From: Verrucomicrobiota bacterium | GTDB taxonomy: Bacteria; Verrucomicrobiota; Kiritimatiellia; UBA8416; SLMC01 | Assembly (NCBI GenBank): GCA_030018915.1 | Contig: JASEHE010000009.1 | Span: 1 to 34,270, forward strand | Reading direction: 5' to 3' | Length of the DNA stretch: 34,270 nucleotides | Shown: one piece after another, positions 8,073 through 19,277 of the stretch | How the letters are laid out: the number at the start of each line of letters is the position of its first letter | Position numbering within the stretch: position 1 is the first letter of the stretch | The notes under the pieces: model-generated | Databases searched by the model: none | What the model was told of the DNA's origin: nothing | What the model saw: the letters and a program-made list of their open reading frames with translations, nothing else | Position numbers and translations under genes: made by a program

Positions 8073-11000
8073 TCACATGCCGGCCATTTTCCGGAGCCGC
8101 TCGTAGCGGGCCGCCGTCAGCTTGTCGGCTTCTTCGAGGAGCTTCTTGGAAATCTCCGGATCGGTTTTCGCGAGGATTTTGAACCGGTTCTCCTTGAGCG
8201 CGTGTTCGCTGAACTTCATGGTCGGCGCGCCGCTGTCAAGGATCAGCGGATTTTTGCCGTCTTGTACCAGCGCCGGGTTGTAGCGGTAAAGCGGGAAATG
8301 GCCGGAAAGGACCGCTTCCTTTTCCCGCTCGAGCCCCTTGCGCATGTCAATACCGTGCGCGATGCAATGGGAGTAGGCAATGATCAGGGAAGGTCCGTTG
8401 TATGCCTCGGCTTCCACGAACGCCCTGACGACCTGATTGCGGTTGGCGCCCATGGCGACCGTGGCCACATACACGTTGCCGCAGGTCATGGCCATGAGGC
8501 CGAGCTCCTTTTTCATCGCCGGCTTGCCGGCTGCCGCGAACTTGGCCACCGCGCCCATCGGAGTGGACTTGGAGGCCTGGCCGCCGGTGTTGGAATACAC
8601 TTCGGTATCCAGCACCAGGACGTTGATATTTCGGCCGGAGGCCAGCACGTGGTCGAGGCCGCCGTAGCCGATGTCGTAGGCCCAGCCGTCCCCGCCGAGC
8701 GCCCAGACGGATTTCTTGACCAGGTAGTCCGCGACCGAGCGGAGCGCATCGCATGCCTCGCAGGGGCAGGCCGCCAGCCACGTCTTCAACTCGGCGACCC
8801 GGCCGCGCTGTTCCTCGATGGCGGCCTGGGACGATTGGTCCGCGCTCTTGATGGCGTCGAACAGGTCCGCCGGAACGTTCTTGCAGCCGGGCGAACCCAA
8901 GAGAATCCTGTCGAGAAGTTCCCGAGCGTACTCATTGAACTTGTCCACGGCCAGGCGCATGCCGAAGCCGAACTCGGCGTTGTCCTCGAACAGCGAATTG
9001 GACCAGGTCGGCCCGCGGCCGTCGCCGCGCTTGCAATATGGCGTGGTGGGCAGATTGCCGCCGTAAATCGAGGAGCAGCCGGTGGCGTTTCCGATCATGG
9101 CGCGATCGCCGAAGAGCTGGGTAAGCAGCTTGACGTAAGGGGTCTCGCCGCAGCCGGCGCAGGCGCCGGAGAACTCGAACAGGGCCGTGGAAAGCTGGCT
9201 GCCCTTCACCGTCGCCTTGTCGTAGAGTTTCGGATCGAGCTCGGGAATCTTGAGGAAGAATTCGAAGTTCTTCGCTTCCCGCTCACGCAGCGGAATTTGT
9301 GGCGCCATGTTGACGGCGCGCCGGCCGGTTTCCTGCTTGGTCGCCTTGTCCCGCTCGCGGCCCGGACAGGTTTCGACGCACACGCCGCAACCGGCGCAAT
9401 CCTCGGGCGCGACCTGAACCGTGAATTTCCTGCCCTCGAAGCCCTTGCCCCTGGCATCGAGCGATCGAAACGCCGGCGGGGCGCTCTCGAGCGCGGCCGG
9501 CTCATAGACTTTCACGCGAATCGCGGCGTGCGGGCACACCAGCGAGCAGGCGGCGCACTGGATGCAAAGCTCTGGGGCCCACTCCGGGATTTCCACGGCG
9601 ATGTTGCGCTTCTCGTATCGCGTGGTGCCGATGGGCCATGTGCCGTCGTCCGGCATCTTGCTCACGGGCAGCAGGTCGCCTTCCCGCCGCATGATGACGG
9701 CGGTGACGTTCTTCACGAAGTCCGGCGCATCGGCCGGAACAGTGGGCGGCATCTTGATCTTGCCCGCCGGCTTGGCCGGGACCTGAACTTTATGCAGGGC
9801 GGACAGGGCGGCGTCCACCACCCGGAAGTTGCTCCGGACAACGTCTTCGCCCTTCTTGCCGTAGGTCTTCTTGATGGCGCTTTTGAGCGACTCGACGGCT
9901 TTGTCGCTCGGCAGAACGCCGGACAGCGCGAAGAAGCAGGTCTGCATGATCGTGTTGATGCGCGCGCCCAGTCCGTGCTCGGCGGCCAGTTTCACCGCGT
10001 CGATCACGTAGAACCGAATCTTCCCGGCGATTATCCGCCGCTCGACCTCGTCGGGCATGTGGTCCCAAATCTCGTCGGCTGGGTAGTGGGAGGCCAGCAA
10101 AAACACGGCGCCCGGTTTGGCGTTGGAGAGCATATCGCATTTTTCCAGGAAGGAGAAATTGTGGCAGGCCACGAAGTCGGCCTGAGCGCACAGGTAGGGG
10201 CTGCGGATGACGCCAGGTCCGAAGCGGAGGTGCGAAACGGTCATGGCGCCGGCCTTCTTGGAGTCATAGACAAAGTAGCCCTGCGCAAAGTTGTCGGTGT
10301 CGTCGCCGATGATCTTGATCGAGTTCTTGTTGGCCCCGACGGTGCCGTCCGAGCCGAGCCCGTAGAACATGCACTCGACGCGGCCGTTCTGGGGAATCTG
10401 CCAGCCGTGGTCCACGTCGAGACTTTGATGCGTGACGTCGTCAACAATGCCGACGGTGAAATGCTTCTTCGGCGCCTGGGCGCCGAGGTTGTCGAACACG
10501 GCCTTGACCATGGCGGGCGTGAAGTCCTTGGAACCGAGGCCGTAGCGGCCGCCTTGGACCACGGGACAGTCCTTGCCCTTGAGCCACTTGTTCTCCATCG
10601 CTTCGCCGAGGGCGGCGCGGATGTCGGTGTAGAGCGGTTCGCCTACAGCGCCCGGCTCCTTTGTGCGGTCGAGCGCCGCAATGGCCTTGACGCCGGCCGG
10701 CAGAGCGTCCACGAAGGCTTTCGCGTCGAACGGTCGGTAGAGCCGCACCTTGACCACGCCGACCTTTTCGCCGTGGGACACTAAGCGCTCGACGGTCTCG
10801 TGGACCGTTTCGGCGGCCGAGCATATAACCACGGCCACGCGGTCCGCGTCCGGCGCGCCCACATAGTCGAAGAGGCGATACGCGCGGCCGGTGAGCTTGG
10901 CCAATCGGTCCATGGCCTTCTGGACGATGGCCGGCGTGGCGGCGTAGTACTTGTTAACGGTCTCCCGGCCCTGGAAGTAGACGTCCGGGTTCTGCGCGGC

Positions 11001-11657
11001 GCCGCGCAGGATCGGGGCGTCCGGAGTCATCCCGCGCCCGCGGTGGGCAAGGACGAGCTTCTCGGCGATCATGGCGCGCAGGACGTCGCGGGAGACCATT
11101 TCGATTTTCTGGACCTCGTGCGACGTGCGGAACCCGTCGAAGAAATGAAGGAACGGCACGCGGGATTCCAGGGTGGCCGCGTGAGCGATCGCGGCAAGGT
11201 CGCAGACTTCCTGAACGCTCGCCGACGCGATGAGGGCGTACCCCGTCTGGCGGACGGCCATGACGTCGGAGTGATCGCCGAAAATGGAAAGCGCCTGGCA
11301 GGCGAGCGAGCGAGCCGTGACGTGAAACACGGTCGGGGCGAGTTCGCCGGCGATCTTGTACATGCTGGGGATCATGAGCAGAAGCCCCTGGGAGGCGGTG
11401 AAAGTCGTGCAGAGCGCGCCGGAGGTGAGGGCGCCGTGCAGGGCGCCGGCTGCCCCGCCCTCGGATTGCATCTCGACGACCTGTGGAATGGTTCCCCAGA
11501 TGTTGGCGACGCCGCCCGCGCTGAGTTCGTCCGCGGTCTCTCCCATGGGCGAAGACGGCGTGATGGGGTAAATGGCGCAGACTTCGCTCAGAGCGTGGGC
11601 CACCGTGGCGGCCGCCGTGTTGCCGTCAATCATCACGACGTTTTTTTCTTTGGACAT
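8073..11657 (-). CDS. nifJ: pyruvate:ferredoxin (flavodoxin) oxidoreductase, single-chain
   Basis: The enzyme converts pyruvate and CoA to acetyl-CoA, CO2 and reduced ferredoxin in the cytoplasm, a hallmark of anaerobic metabolism. The 1194 residues carry all domains in the usual order. The pyruvate-binding domain comes first (MIDGNTAAATVAHALSEV, YPITPSSPMGE), then the gamma and CoA-binding domains. Two 4Fe-4S motifs follow, CIQCAACSLVCP near residue 694 and CAGCGVCVETCP near 752. Last is the thiamine diphosphate domain, with CAGCGETPYVKLLTQLFGDR, GDGWAYDIGYGG near 986 and TEVYSNTGGQASKSTPMGA. Start ATG 11657 is preceded by AGGAAACAATC, a fair ribosome binding site. Next on the same strand is subunit E of the V-ATPase, only about 50 bases away. 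Full length, with no sign of damage. Confidence 0.97.
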   Translation of the reverse strand: MSKEKNVVMIDGNTAAATVAHALSEVCAIYPITPSSPMGETADELSAGGVANIWGTIPQVVEMQSEGGAAGALHGALTSGALCTTFTASQGLLLMIPSMYKIAGELAPTVFHVTARSLACQALSIFGDHSDVMAVRQTGYALIASASVQEVCDLAAIAHAATLESRVPFLHFFDGFRTSHEVQKIEMVSRDVLRAMIAEKLVLAHRGRGMTPDAPILRGAAQNPDVYFQGRETVNKYYAATPAIVQKAMDRLAKLTGRAYRLFDYVGAPDADRVAVVICSAAETVHETVERLVSHGEKVGVVKVRLYRPFDAKAFVDALPAGVKAIAALDRTKEPGAVGEPLYTDIRAALGEAMENKWLKGKDCPVVQGGRYGLGSKDFTPAMVKAVFDNLGAQAPKKHFTVGIVDDVTHQSLDVDHGWQIPQNGRVECMFYGLGSDGTVGANKNSIKIIGDDTDNFAQGYFVYDSKKAGAMTVSHLRFGPGVIRSPYLCAQADFVACHNFSFLEKCDMLSNAKPGAVFLLASHYPADEIWDHMPDEVERRIIAGKIRFYVIDAVKLAAEHGLGARINTIMQTCFFALSGVLPSDKAVESLKSAIKKTYGKKGEDVVRSNFRVVDAALSALHKVQVPAKPAGKIKMPPTVPADAPDFVKNVTAVIMRREGDLLPVSKMPDDGTWPIGTTRYEKRNIAVEIPEWAPELCIQCAACSLVCPHAAIRVKVYEPAALESAPPAFRSLDARGKGFEGRKFTVQVAPEDCAGCGVCVETCPGRERDKATKQETGRRAVNMAPQIPLREREAKNFEFFLKIPELDPKLYDKATVKGSQLSTALFEFSGACAGCGETPYVKLLTQLFGDRAMIGNATGCSSIYGGNLPTTPYCKRGDGRGPTWSNSLFEDNAEFGFGMRLAVDKFNEYARELLDRILLGSPGCKNVPADLFDAIKSADQSSQAAIEEQRGRVAELKTWLAACPCEACDALRSVADYLVKKSVWALGGDGWAYDIGYGGLDHVLASGRNINVLVLDTEVYSNTGGQASKSTPMGAVAKFAAAGKPAMKKELGLMAMTCGNVYVATVAMGANRNQVVRAFVEAEAYNGPSLIIAYSHCIAHGIDMRKGLEREKEAVLSGHFPLYRYNPALVQDGKNPLILDSGAPTMKFSEHALKENRFKILAKTDPEISKKLLEEADKLTAARYERLRKMAGM

Positions 11658-11732
11658 GATTGTTTCCTACCCTATCACCGGCCGGTCCTCAAGTACAGCC
11701 TCACTTTTTACTTGCGGCTTTGTCCTCGCCAT

Positions 11733-11888
11733 TTAGACGCGCCGCTGAATCTCGGTTTCCCTTCCGGAACTGAGTTCGAAATCCGCCCGCGTATGGCGCT
11801 CGCGCAAGGCTGGGACGGAGGCGACGAAATAGCCGTCTTCATCCTGCTCAATCACGACGTTGAATTCCCTTTGTCCTTGCGTCCCCAC
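11733..11888 (-). pseudogene. truncated HicB-like antitoxin
   Basis: A 51-codon frame from GTG 11888 to TAA 11733 encodes the beginning of a HicB fold. The stretch REFNVVIEQDEDGYFVASVP is nearly the family consensus. The following PALPGCHTQG-type segment is altered to PALRERHTRADFEL, losing the Gly-Cys, and the product ends soon after. HicB antitoxins are normally 70-150 residues and have a DNA-binding C-terminus, which is missing. AGGGGGTG lies five bases before the GTG, so it could still be translated. No HicA toxin is visible beside it. It occupies the spacer between the divergent nifJ and gyrB genes and is best read as the remnant of a toxin-antitoxin pair. The rest of the 367-base spacer holds only the gyrB promoter and leader. 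Confidence 0.6.
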
Positions 11889-11953
11889 TCTTCACCCCCT
11901 AATCTTCCGTCCCCCGCCGCCATTGAGAATTGTTAAAACGCGTCCTCGAACCC

Positions 11954-11983
11954 TTGCATTTTGGCCCCCGATTCGCTTATACT
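11954..11983 (+). promoter_or_regulatory. sigma70-type promoter of gyrB-gyrA
   Basis: TTGCAT (11954-11959) and TATACT (11978-11983) are separated by 18 bases, a close match to the vegetative consensus. Transcription would begin near 11990, giving a leader of about 35 bases before the gyrB ATG. Supercoiling-sensitive control is common for gyrB promoters elsewhere but cannot be shown from this sequence. Confidence 0.65.
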
Positions 11984-12006
11984 CGCTGGCTTGTTGGGAT
12001 CGGTAA

Positions 12007-14445
<2,439 letters not shown>

Positions 14446-14446
14446 C

Positions 14447-16936
14447 ATGGCGACCGAGAAAGAGAACCCGCCCCAGCCGCCCGAGCCGTCTCCGCCAGCC
14501 AACCTCGGCTACATCAACATTGATGAGGAGATGCGCTCCTCCTACATTGACTACTCGATGAGCGTCATCGTGGGCCGCGCCCTGCCGGATGCCCGGGACG
14601 GGCTCAAGCCGGTGCACCGCCGCGTGCTCTACGCCATGCGCGAGTTGGGCAACACGCACAACCGGCCGTTCAAGAAATCCGCCCGCGTGGTCGGCGACGT
14701 CATCGGCAAATACCACCCGCACGGCGACCAGGCAGCCTACGACACGCTGGTGCGCATGGCCCAGGATTTCTCGCTCCGCTACCCGCTTGTCGAGGGCCAA
14801 GGGAACTTCGGCTCCATTGACGGCGATCCGCCGGCTGCCATGCGGTACACCGAGGTCCGCATGCACCTGCTTGCCGAGGAAATGCTCGGCGACATCGAGA
14901 AGGAAACCGTCGCCTTCACCCCAAACTACAACAACGAGTTCCTCGAACCCAGAATCCTGCCGGGCCGTCTGCCGAACCTTCTGCTCAACGGCTCCACCGG
15001 CATTGCCGTGGGCATGGCCACGAACATCCCGCCGCACAACGCGAACGAGACCGTGGACGCGCTCGTCCACCTCGTTGACAACCCCGAAGCCACAGTGGAC
15101 GACCTGATGAAGTTCATCAAAGGCCCCGACTTCCCCACCGGCGGCGTCATCTGTGGGGCCGACGGCATCCGGAACATGTATCGCGCGGGCAAGGGCCAGA
15201 TGACGGTCCGCGGCCGCGCCCACATTGACGAGACCAAGAGCGGCAAGGAGATCATTCTCATCACGGAGATTCCCTACGCGGTCAACAAGGCCAGCCTCAT
15301 CGAAACAATCGCCGAGCTGGTCAACGACAAGACGATCGAGGGCATCTCCGATATCCGCGACGAATCCAACAAGGAGGGCATCCGGATCGTCATTGACCTG
15401 AAGCGCGGCGGAGTGTCCAAGGTGGTCCTGAACGCGCTCTACAAGCACACTCAGCTCGAGACGACCTTCGGCGCCATTCTGCTCGCCCTCGACCACGGCG
15501 CGCCCAAGATCATGAATCTCAAGGAGCTGAGCCAGTGTTTCATCCGGCACCGTTTCGAGGTCGTTACCCGCCGCGCGCGATTCGATCTCGCCAAGGCCGA
15601 GACCCGCGCCCACATTCTCGAGGGGCTCAAGATCGCGCTCGACAACCTCGACGCCGTCGTCAAGACCATTCGGGCCGCCAAGAACCGCGACGACGCCCGG
15701 ACGAATCTCATGGGCAAGTTCCGCCTCAGCGAGGCGCAAGCCAACGCCATCCTCGACGTGCGCCTCTATCAGCTCACTGGCCTCGAGCGCGAGAAGGTTG
15801 ACCAGGAGTACCTCGAAGTCATCAAGAATATCTCCTCCCTCAAGGACCTTCTGGCCAACGAATGGAAGATTTACGCCGTCATCAAGCAGGAACTGCTCGA
15901 AATCAAGCAGAGATACGGCGACGGCCGCCGCACCGACATCGCGCCCGCCGAGGGCGAGATGAACGTCGAGGACCTCATCGCCGACCGCGGCTGCGTCATC
16001 ACGATCAGCCATCGCGGCTACATCAAGCGCGTGCCGACCGACACCTACAAAGCCCAGCGCCGCGGCGGCAAAGGCGTGGCCGGCATGACCACGAAGGAGG
16101 AGGATTTCGTCGAGCATCTTTTCGTCGCCAACACACACGACTACATCCTGTTCTTCACCGCGCGCGGTCGGGTGTACTGGGAGAAGGTCTACGAGATTCC
16201 CGAGGCGGGCCGCACCGCCGCCGGCAAGGCGATCGTCAACCTGCTCAATGTTCAGGGCGACGATAAAATTGCCGCCATGATCCGAGTTCGGGAATTCGAG
16301 GAAACCAAACACCTCGTCATGGCCACCGCCGGGGGCACGGTCAGAAAGACCAACCTGTCGGAGTTCGGCAACCCGCGCAGCGGCGGCATCATTGCCATCA
16401 ATATTGAGGAGGGCGACCGACTGATGGCCGTCAAGATGACGGACGGCGCGAACGACGTCATGCTTACGACCCGCCGGGGCATGAGCATCCGCTTCGGCGA
16501 GAAACTGCTCCGCGACATGGGCCGGGCCACCTACGGTGTCAAAGGCGTCAGACTCGTCAAGCACGATTTCGTGGAGAGCATGGAGATCGTGAACCCGCAA
16601 GCCACGCTGTTGACCTGCACGGAGAACGGCTACGGCAAACGCACGAGCTTCGACGAATACCCCGTCCAGGGCCGCGGCGGCAAAGGCGTGATCGCCATCC
16701 GAACCTCGGACCGCAACGGCGTGGTCGTCGGCGCGCACTCGGTGATGGGAACCGACGCCCTCATGCTTATCACGGCCAAGGGCAAGATGATCCGGCTGCC
16801 CGTGAGCGACATCCGTGTGATCGGCCGCGCCACGCAGGGCGTCCGACTCATCAATCTCGACGAGGGCGACAAGCTCGTCTGCGCCACCATCGTGGAACCC
16901 GAGGACGAGTCTGCGCCGCTTCCGCCGCCGACCTGA
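14447..16936 (+). CDS. gyrA: DNA gyrase subunit A
   Basis: This is the DNA-cleaving and wrapping subunit of gyrase. The 829 residues contain the catalytic Tyr134 (AAMRYTEVR) and the winged-helix region [20 protein letters not shown]. The C-terminal beta-pinwheel has the GyrA box QRRGGKG at 537-543, which marks a true gyrase rather than ParC. The residue equivalent to E. coli Ser83 is Gln95, while Asp87 is conserved as Asp99. Start ATG 14447 follows the gyrB stop by one base, so the two are co-transcribed and probably translationally coupled. The Pro-rich N-terminal 18 residues ([11 protein letters not shown]) are an extra tail. The C-terminus is also Pro-rich (SAPLPPPT). The convergent ruvB gene ends 96 bases further on. 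Confidence 0.98.
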   Translation: MATEKENPPQPPEPSPPANLGYINIDEEMRSSYIDYSMSVIVGRALPDARDGLKPVHRRVLYAMRELGNTHNRPFKKSARVVGDVIGKYHPHGDQAAYDTLVRMAQDFSLRYPLVEGQGNFGSIDGDPPAAMRYTEVRMHLLAEEMLGDIEKETVAFTPNYNNEFLEPRILPGRLPNLLLNGSTGIAVGMATNIPPHNANETVDALVHLVDNPEATVDDLMKFIKGPDFPTGGVICGADGIRNMYRAGKGQMTVRGRAHIDETKSGKEIILITEIPYAVNKASLIETIAELVNDKTIEGISDIRDESNKEGIRIVIDLKRGGVSKVVLNALYKHTQLETTFGAILLALDHGAPKIMNLKELSQCFIRHRFEVVTRRARFDLAKAETRAHILEGLKIALDNLDAVVKTIRAAKNRDDARTNLMGKFRLSEAQANAILDVRLYQLTGLEREKVDQEYLEVIKNISSLKDLLANEWKIYAVIKQELLEIKQRYGDGRRTDIAPAEGEMNVEDLIADRGCVITISHRGYIKRVPTDTYKAQRRGGKGVAGMTTKEEDFVEHLFVANTHDYILFFTARGRVYWEKVYEIPEAGRTAAGKAIVNLLNVQGDDKIAAMIRVREFEETKHLVMATAGGTVRKTNLSEFGNPRSGGIIAINIEEGDRLMAVKMTDGANDVMLTTRRGMSIRFGEKLLRDMGRATYGVKGVRLVKHDFVESMEIVNPQATLLTCTENGYGKRTSFDEYPVQGRGGKGVIAIRTSDRNGVVVGAHSVMGTDALMLITAKGKMIRLPVSDIRVIGRATQGVRLINLDEGDKLVCATIVEPEDESAPLPPPT

Positions 16937-17032
16937 TCGCCGACTTGCGCCGGATATCGGGGAAACGGATTGAGTGGTGTCAACCGAATCTCGGCGCCTC
17001 GCCAGCGGATCGAGAGATGGCCGGCCGCGACT

Positions 17033-18079
17033 TCATTCCAGTCTCAGTTCTCCCTGGCGGGCGGGGCCACCACCACGCGACTTGAGGCCGAGCCGCTCGT
17101 AGCCGAGCGGGGTGACGACGCGGCCCTTGGGCGTGCGCTGAAGGTAGCCCTCCTGAATCAAGTACGGCTCGTACACTTCCTCCAGCGTGTCCGACTCTTC
17201 CCCAACCGACACGGCTAAGTTGCTGATCCCGACAGCCCCCCCCGAGAACTTCACGGCGATGGTCTCCAGAATCCGTTTGTCCATTTCGTCCAGGCCGTGC
17301 TTGTCGATATCGAGCATCTCCAGGGCCTTGTCCGCCGCGGTTTGCGTGATCTTGTTGTCGGCCTTCACCTGCGCGTAGTCGCGAACCCGCCGCAGCAGGT
17401 TGTTCGCGATGCGCGGGGTGCCCCGGCTGCGTCCGGCGATCTCGGCGGCCCCGGCGTCGTCAACGTCCACGTCGAGAATCAGCGCCGATCGCTTGACGAT
17501 CGTCCGGAGGTCCTCCGTGCCGTAGTAGTCGAGCCTGTTGGCCAGCCCGAATCGCGAGCGCAGCGGGGCCGAAAGCAGCCCGCTCCGTGTCGTGGCGCCG
17601 ATCAGGGTGAACTTCTTGAGTTCCAGTCGCACCGACCTGGCGTTCGGGCCCTGGTCAATCATAATATCAATGACGAAGTCTTCCATGGCCGCATAGAGAT
17701 ACTCTTCGACCGCCTTCTGCATCCGGTGAATTTCATCCACGAAAAGAACATCGCCCTTCTCCAGGCCGGTCAGCAGCCCGGCCAGGTCGCCTGGCTTGTC
17801 TATCACCGGCCCGGAAGTCACCTTGATGTTGACGCCCATGGCTTCAGCCAGGATGAACGCCAGCGTCGTCTTGCCCAGGCCCGGCGGGCCGAAGAGCAGG
17901 ACGTGGTCGAGCACGTCGCCCCGCTTGCGCGCCGCCTCGACCGCCAGCTCGAGCCGTTCGCGCGCGCGCGCCTGGCCCACGAAATCCGCGAAGCGCGTGG
18001 GCCGCAGGCTCATGTCGAGCTCGCGGTCCGGCTTATTCAGCGTTTCCGTGACCTTGATTTCCGCCGCTTTCTTTGCCAT
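17033..18079 (-). CDS. ruvB: Holliday junction branch migration helicase RuvB
   Basis: RuvB is the hexameric AAA+ motor that drives branch migration of Holliday junctions with RuvA. The 348 residues have Walker [10 protein letters not shown] at 64-72, Walker B FVDEIH near 113-118 and sensor 1 [10 protein letters not shown] at 161-170. The C-terminal winged helix includes [13 protein letters not shown] and [16 protein letters not shown]. The start ATG 18079 is supported by GGGGATACGGAT just upstream. It lies 176 bases after ruvA on the same strand, and the space between them is filled by a long inverted repeat. It converges with gyrA. A branched hairpin can be drawn in the 96-base gap (16937-17032), but it has no T-run and I do not call a terminator. 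Confidence 0.98.
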   Translation of the reverse strand: MAKKAAEIKVTETLNKPDRELDMSLRPTRFADFVGQARARERLELAVEAARKRGDVLDHVLLFGPPGLGKTTLAFILAEAMGVNIKVTSGPVIDKPGDLAGLLTGLEKGDVLFVDEIHRMQKAVEEYLYAAMEDFVIDIMIDQGPNARSVRLELKKFTLIGATTRSGLLSAPLRSRFGLANRLDYYGTEDLRTIVKRSALILDVDVDDAGAAEIAGRSRGTPRIANNLLRRVRDYAQVKADNKITQTAADKALEMLDIDKHGLDEMDKRILETIAVKFSGGAVGISNLAVSVGEESDTLEEVYEPYLIQEGYLQRTPKGRVVTPLGYERLGLKSRGGGPARQGELRLE

Positions 18080-18126
18080 ATCCGTATCCCCGCTACGAAC
18101 CGCACAGCGCAGGAAGCCGCAACCAA

Positions 18127-18204
18127 AGATTCCTAACAGAAGATCGCAAAGAACGCGGAGTTTGCGTCCCGCTCTGCGGCCTTTGCGGCCTTCTGTTAGA
18201 ATCT
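18127..18204. repeat. long inverted repeat of CGCAAAG/TCTGTTAG words between ruvA and ruvB
   Basis: The left arm (18127-18160, beginning AGATTCCTAACAGAAG) and the right arm (18172-18204, ending CTTCTGTTAGAATCT) are reverse complements over about 33 positions. They differ at five aligned bases and one single-base gap, with an 11-base loop. Within the arms, words such as CGCAAAG and CGCGGAG/CGCAGAG repeat with slight changes. An ruvA-ruvB transcript would fold here into a long stem without a T-run. It could be a processing or stability element, or a mobile palindrome. Confidence 0.7.
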
Positions 18205-18255
18205 TCTCTTCCTGCGAAGAAGTTGGCCATGAGTGTCACAGGGGACAGGCCCCGG

Positions 18256-18864
18256 TCACGCCCTGCGGCCGCCGAGCGACCGGCGCACGAGGGCCTCGAC
18301 CGACAGGCCCGCCGAATCCCCGCCTTTCATCGCGCCGGCCGCCATCTGCCGGGCCTCGGCTTGCTTGTACCCCAGCGCAATCAGCGCCATCACGGCGTCG
18401 CGAAGCTTGAGGTCCTCCGCGGACGCCTCACGGGCTCCGGCCACCGCCTCCAACGCCTCGCCCGGCCCGATCTTGTCGCGCAGTTCCATCACGATGCGCT
18501 CGGCAATCTTCTTCCCGATCCCGGAGATGGACGCGAGCCGCTTGGCATCCCCGCCCACGATGGCGGCCCGCAGCTCGCGCGCGGACAACCCGCTCAGGGC
18601 GCGCACAGCCAGCCGCGGCCCGATCCCGCTGACGGTCATGAGCAACACGAACATGCTCCGCTCGGGCTCGGTCATGAATCCATAGAGCTGGTGGCAATCC
18701 TCCCGCAGGTGCTCGCAGGTCAGAATCCGACACGACTGCCCGGTCGCCGGCAGCCGGTCGAAACTGCTGAGCGGAATGATCACTTCGTAGCCCACCCCGC
18801 CCACGCTCATTACGACGTGCGTCGGCTGTTTCTCAACCAGTTGGCCTTCCAGAAACGCGATCAT
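18256..18864 (-). CDS. ruvA: Holliday junction recognition protein RuvA
   Basis: RuvA binds four-way junctions and loads RuvB. The 202 residues show the N-terminal OB fold (MIAFLEGQLVEKQPTHVVMS, GGVGYEVIIP) and the two helix-hairpin-helix motifs (VSGIGPRLAVRALSGL and ISGIGKKIAERIVMEL). A C-terminal three-helix RuvB-binding domain (LKLRDAVMALIALGYKQAEAR) completes the family set. The start is ATG 18864. A longer in-frame reading would add residues such as RETGNWKLETGN that are only translated repeat DNA. Just after the stop comes ACCGGGGCCTGTCCCCTG, a short GGGG/CCCC hairpin. It probably belongs to one transcription unit with ruvB and perhaps with the two upstream genes. Confidence 0.97.
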   Translation of the reverse strand: MIAFLEGQLVEKQPTHVVMSVGGVGYEVIIPLSSFDRLPATGQSCRILTCEHLREDCHQLYGFMTEPERSMFVLLMTVSGIGPRLAVRALSGLSARELRAAIVGGDAKRLASISGIGKKIAERIVMELRDKIGPGEALEAVAGAREASAEDLKLRDAVMALIALGYKQAEARQMAAGAMKGGDSAGLSVEALVRRSLGGRRA

Positions 18865-18922
18865 GTGCGTAGCGAGGCTGCGCCTCAGGCCGACGAGACA
18901 TGGTTCGGCCGAAGAATCACCT

Positions 18923-18999
18923 CGCGAAACCGGCGACTGGAAACTTGGAAGTCGGGATGCCGAGTTTCCAGTTTCTAACTTCCAATTTCCCGTTTCGCG
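18923..18999. repeat. CTGGAAACT-word inverted repeat upstream of ruvA
   Basis: CGCGAAAC (18923-18930) and GTTTCGCG (18992-18999) form perfect outer arms. Inside them, variants of CTGGAAACT, TTGGAAGT and GGGAAATTGG occur in tandem on one side and inverted on the other, so most of the 77 bases can fold back. Read as protein it gives the low-complexity ETGNWKLETGN, which argues against coding. Of the 194-base spacer 18865-19058, the remainder shows no gene or clear promoter. Confidence 0.7.
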
Positions 19000-19058
19000 C
19001 AACTTGACCCATTCGCATGCGTTCTACCGGAACAAGGACTCTGGCTGGCGGCTCCGGG

Positions 19059-19232
19059 TTACTGCATCACGGTCTTGCCCAGCGTCGAGAGCCATGGCGC
19101 GCACCACTTGATCAGGAGCGCCACGATCAGAATGGCGCCGACCAGGCAGATCACAGTCCAGACGAAGTTCCGGACGCTGCTGACGATCTTCACCCGCGTA
19201 TGCTTCGGCCGCTTGTACGGATACATGCTCAT
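19059..19232 (-). CDS. 57-residue single-span membrane protein
   Basis: A short frame from ATG 19232 to TAA 19059 encodes a basic N-terminus (MSMYPYKRPKHTRVK) and one clear membrane segment (about residues 24-43, FVWTVICLVGAILIVALL). A short amphipathic tail follows (KWCAPWLSTLGKTVMQ). GAGGT lies six bases before the ATG, a good ribosome binding site; codons end mostly in G or C. The positive-inside rule places the N-terminus in the cytoplasm. It sits 45 bases after the histidine phosphatase gene and before ruvA on the same strand. I do not recognise a family and offer no function. A second ATG at 19226 is possible. Confidence 0.7.
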   Translation of the reverse strand: MSMYPYKRPKHTRVKIVSSVRNFVWTVICLVGAILIVALLIKWCAPWLSTLGKTVMQ

Positions 19233-19248
19233 GGCGACCTCAATTCTT

Positions 19249-19274
19249 CATTCGGCATTCAACATTCGCCATTC
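19249..19274. repeat. four CATTC words at exact 7-base period
   Basis: CATTC occurs at 19249, 19256, 19263 and 19270, each followed by two variable bases (GG, AA, GC, AC). The tract fills most of the space between the histidine phosphatase stop (19278) and the small membrane protein start (19232). Confidence 0.7.
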
Positions 19275-19277
19275 ACG

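Noticed and set aside
8202-10784. 860-codon plus-strand open frame opposite the oxidoreductase
   Set aside because: Opposite a complete NifJ with all motifs; rich in His, Arg, Val and Gly and without domain character.
16937-17032. Terminator between convergent gyrA and ruvB
   Set aside because: A branched fold is possible (GATT/AATC with GGT/ACC inside), but it is weak and lacks a T-run on either strand.
18227-18256. Intrinsic terminator after ruvA
   Set aside because: GGGGCCTGTCCCC gives only a 4-base stem and has no T-run; ruvB follows on the same transcript.
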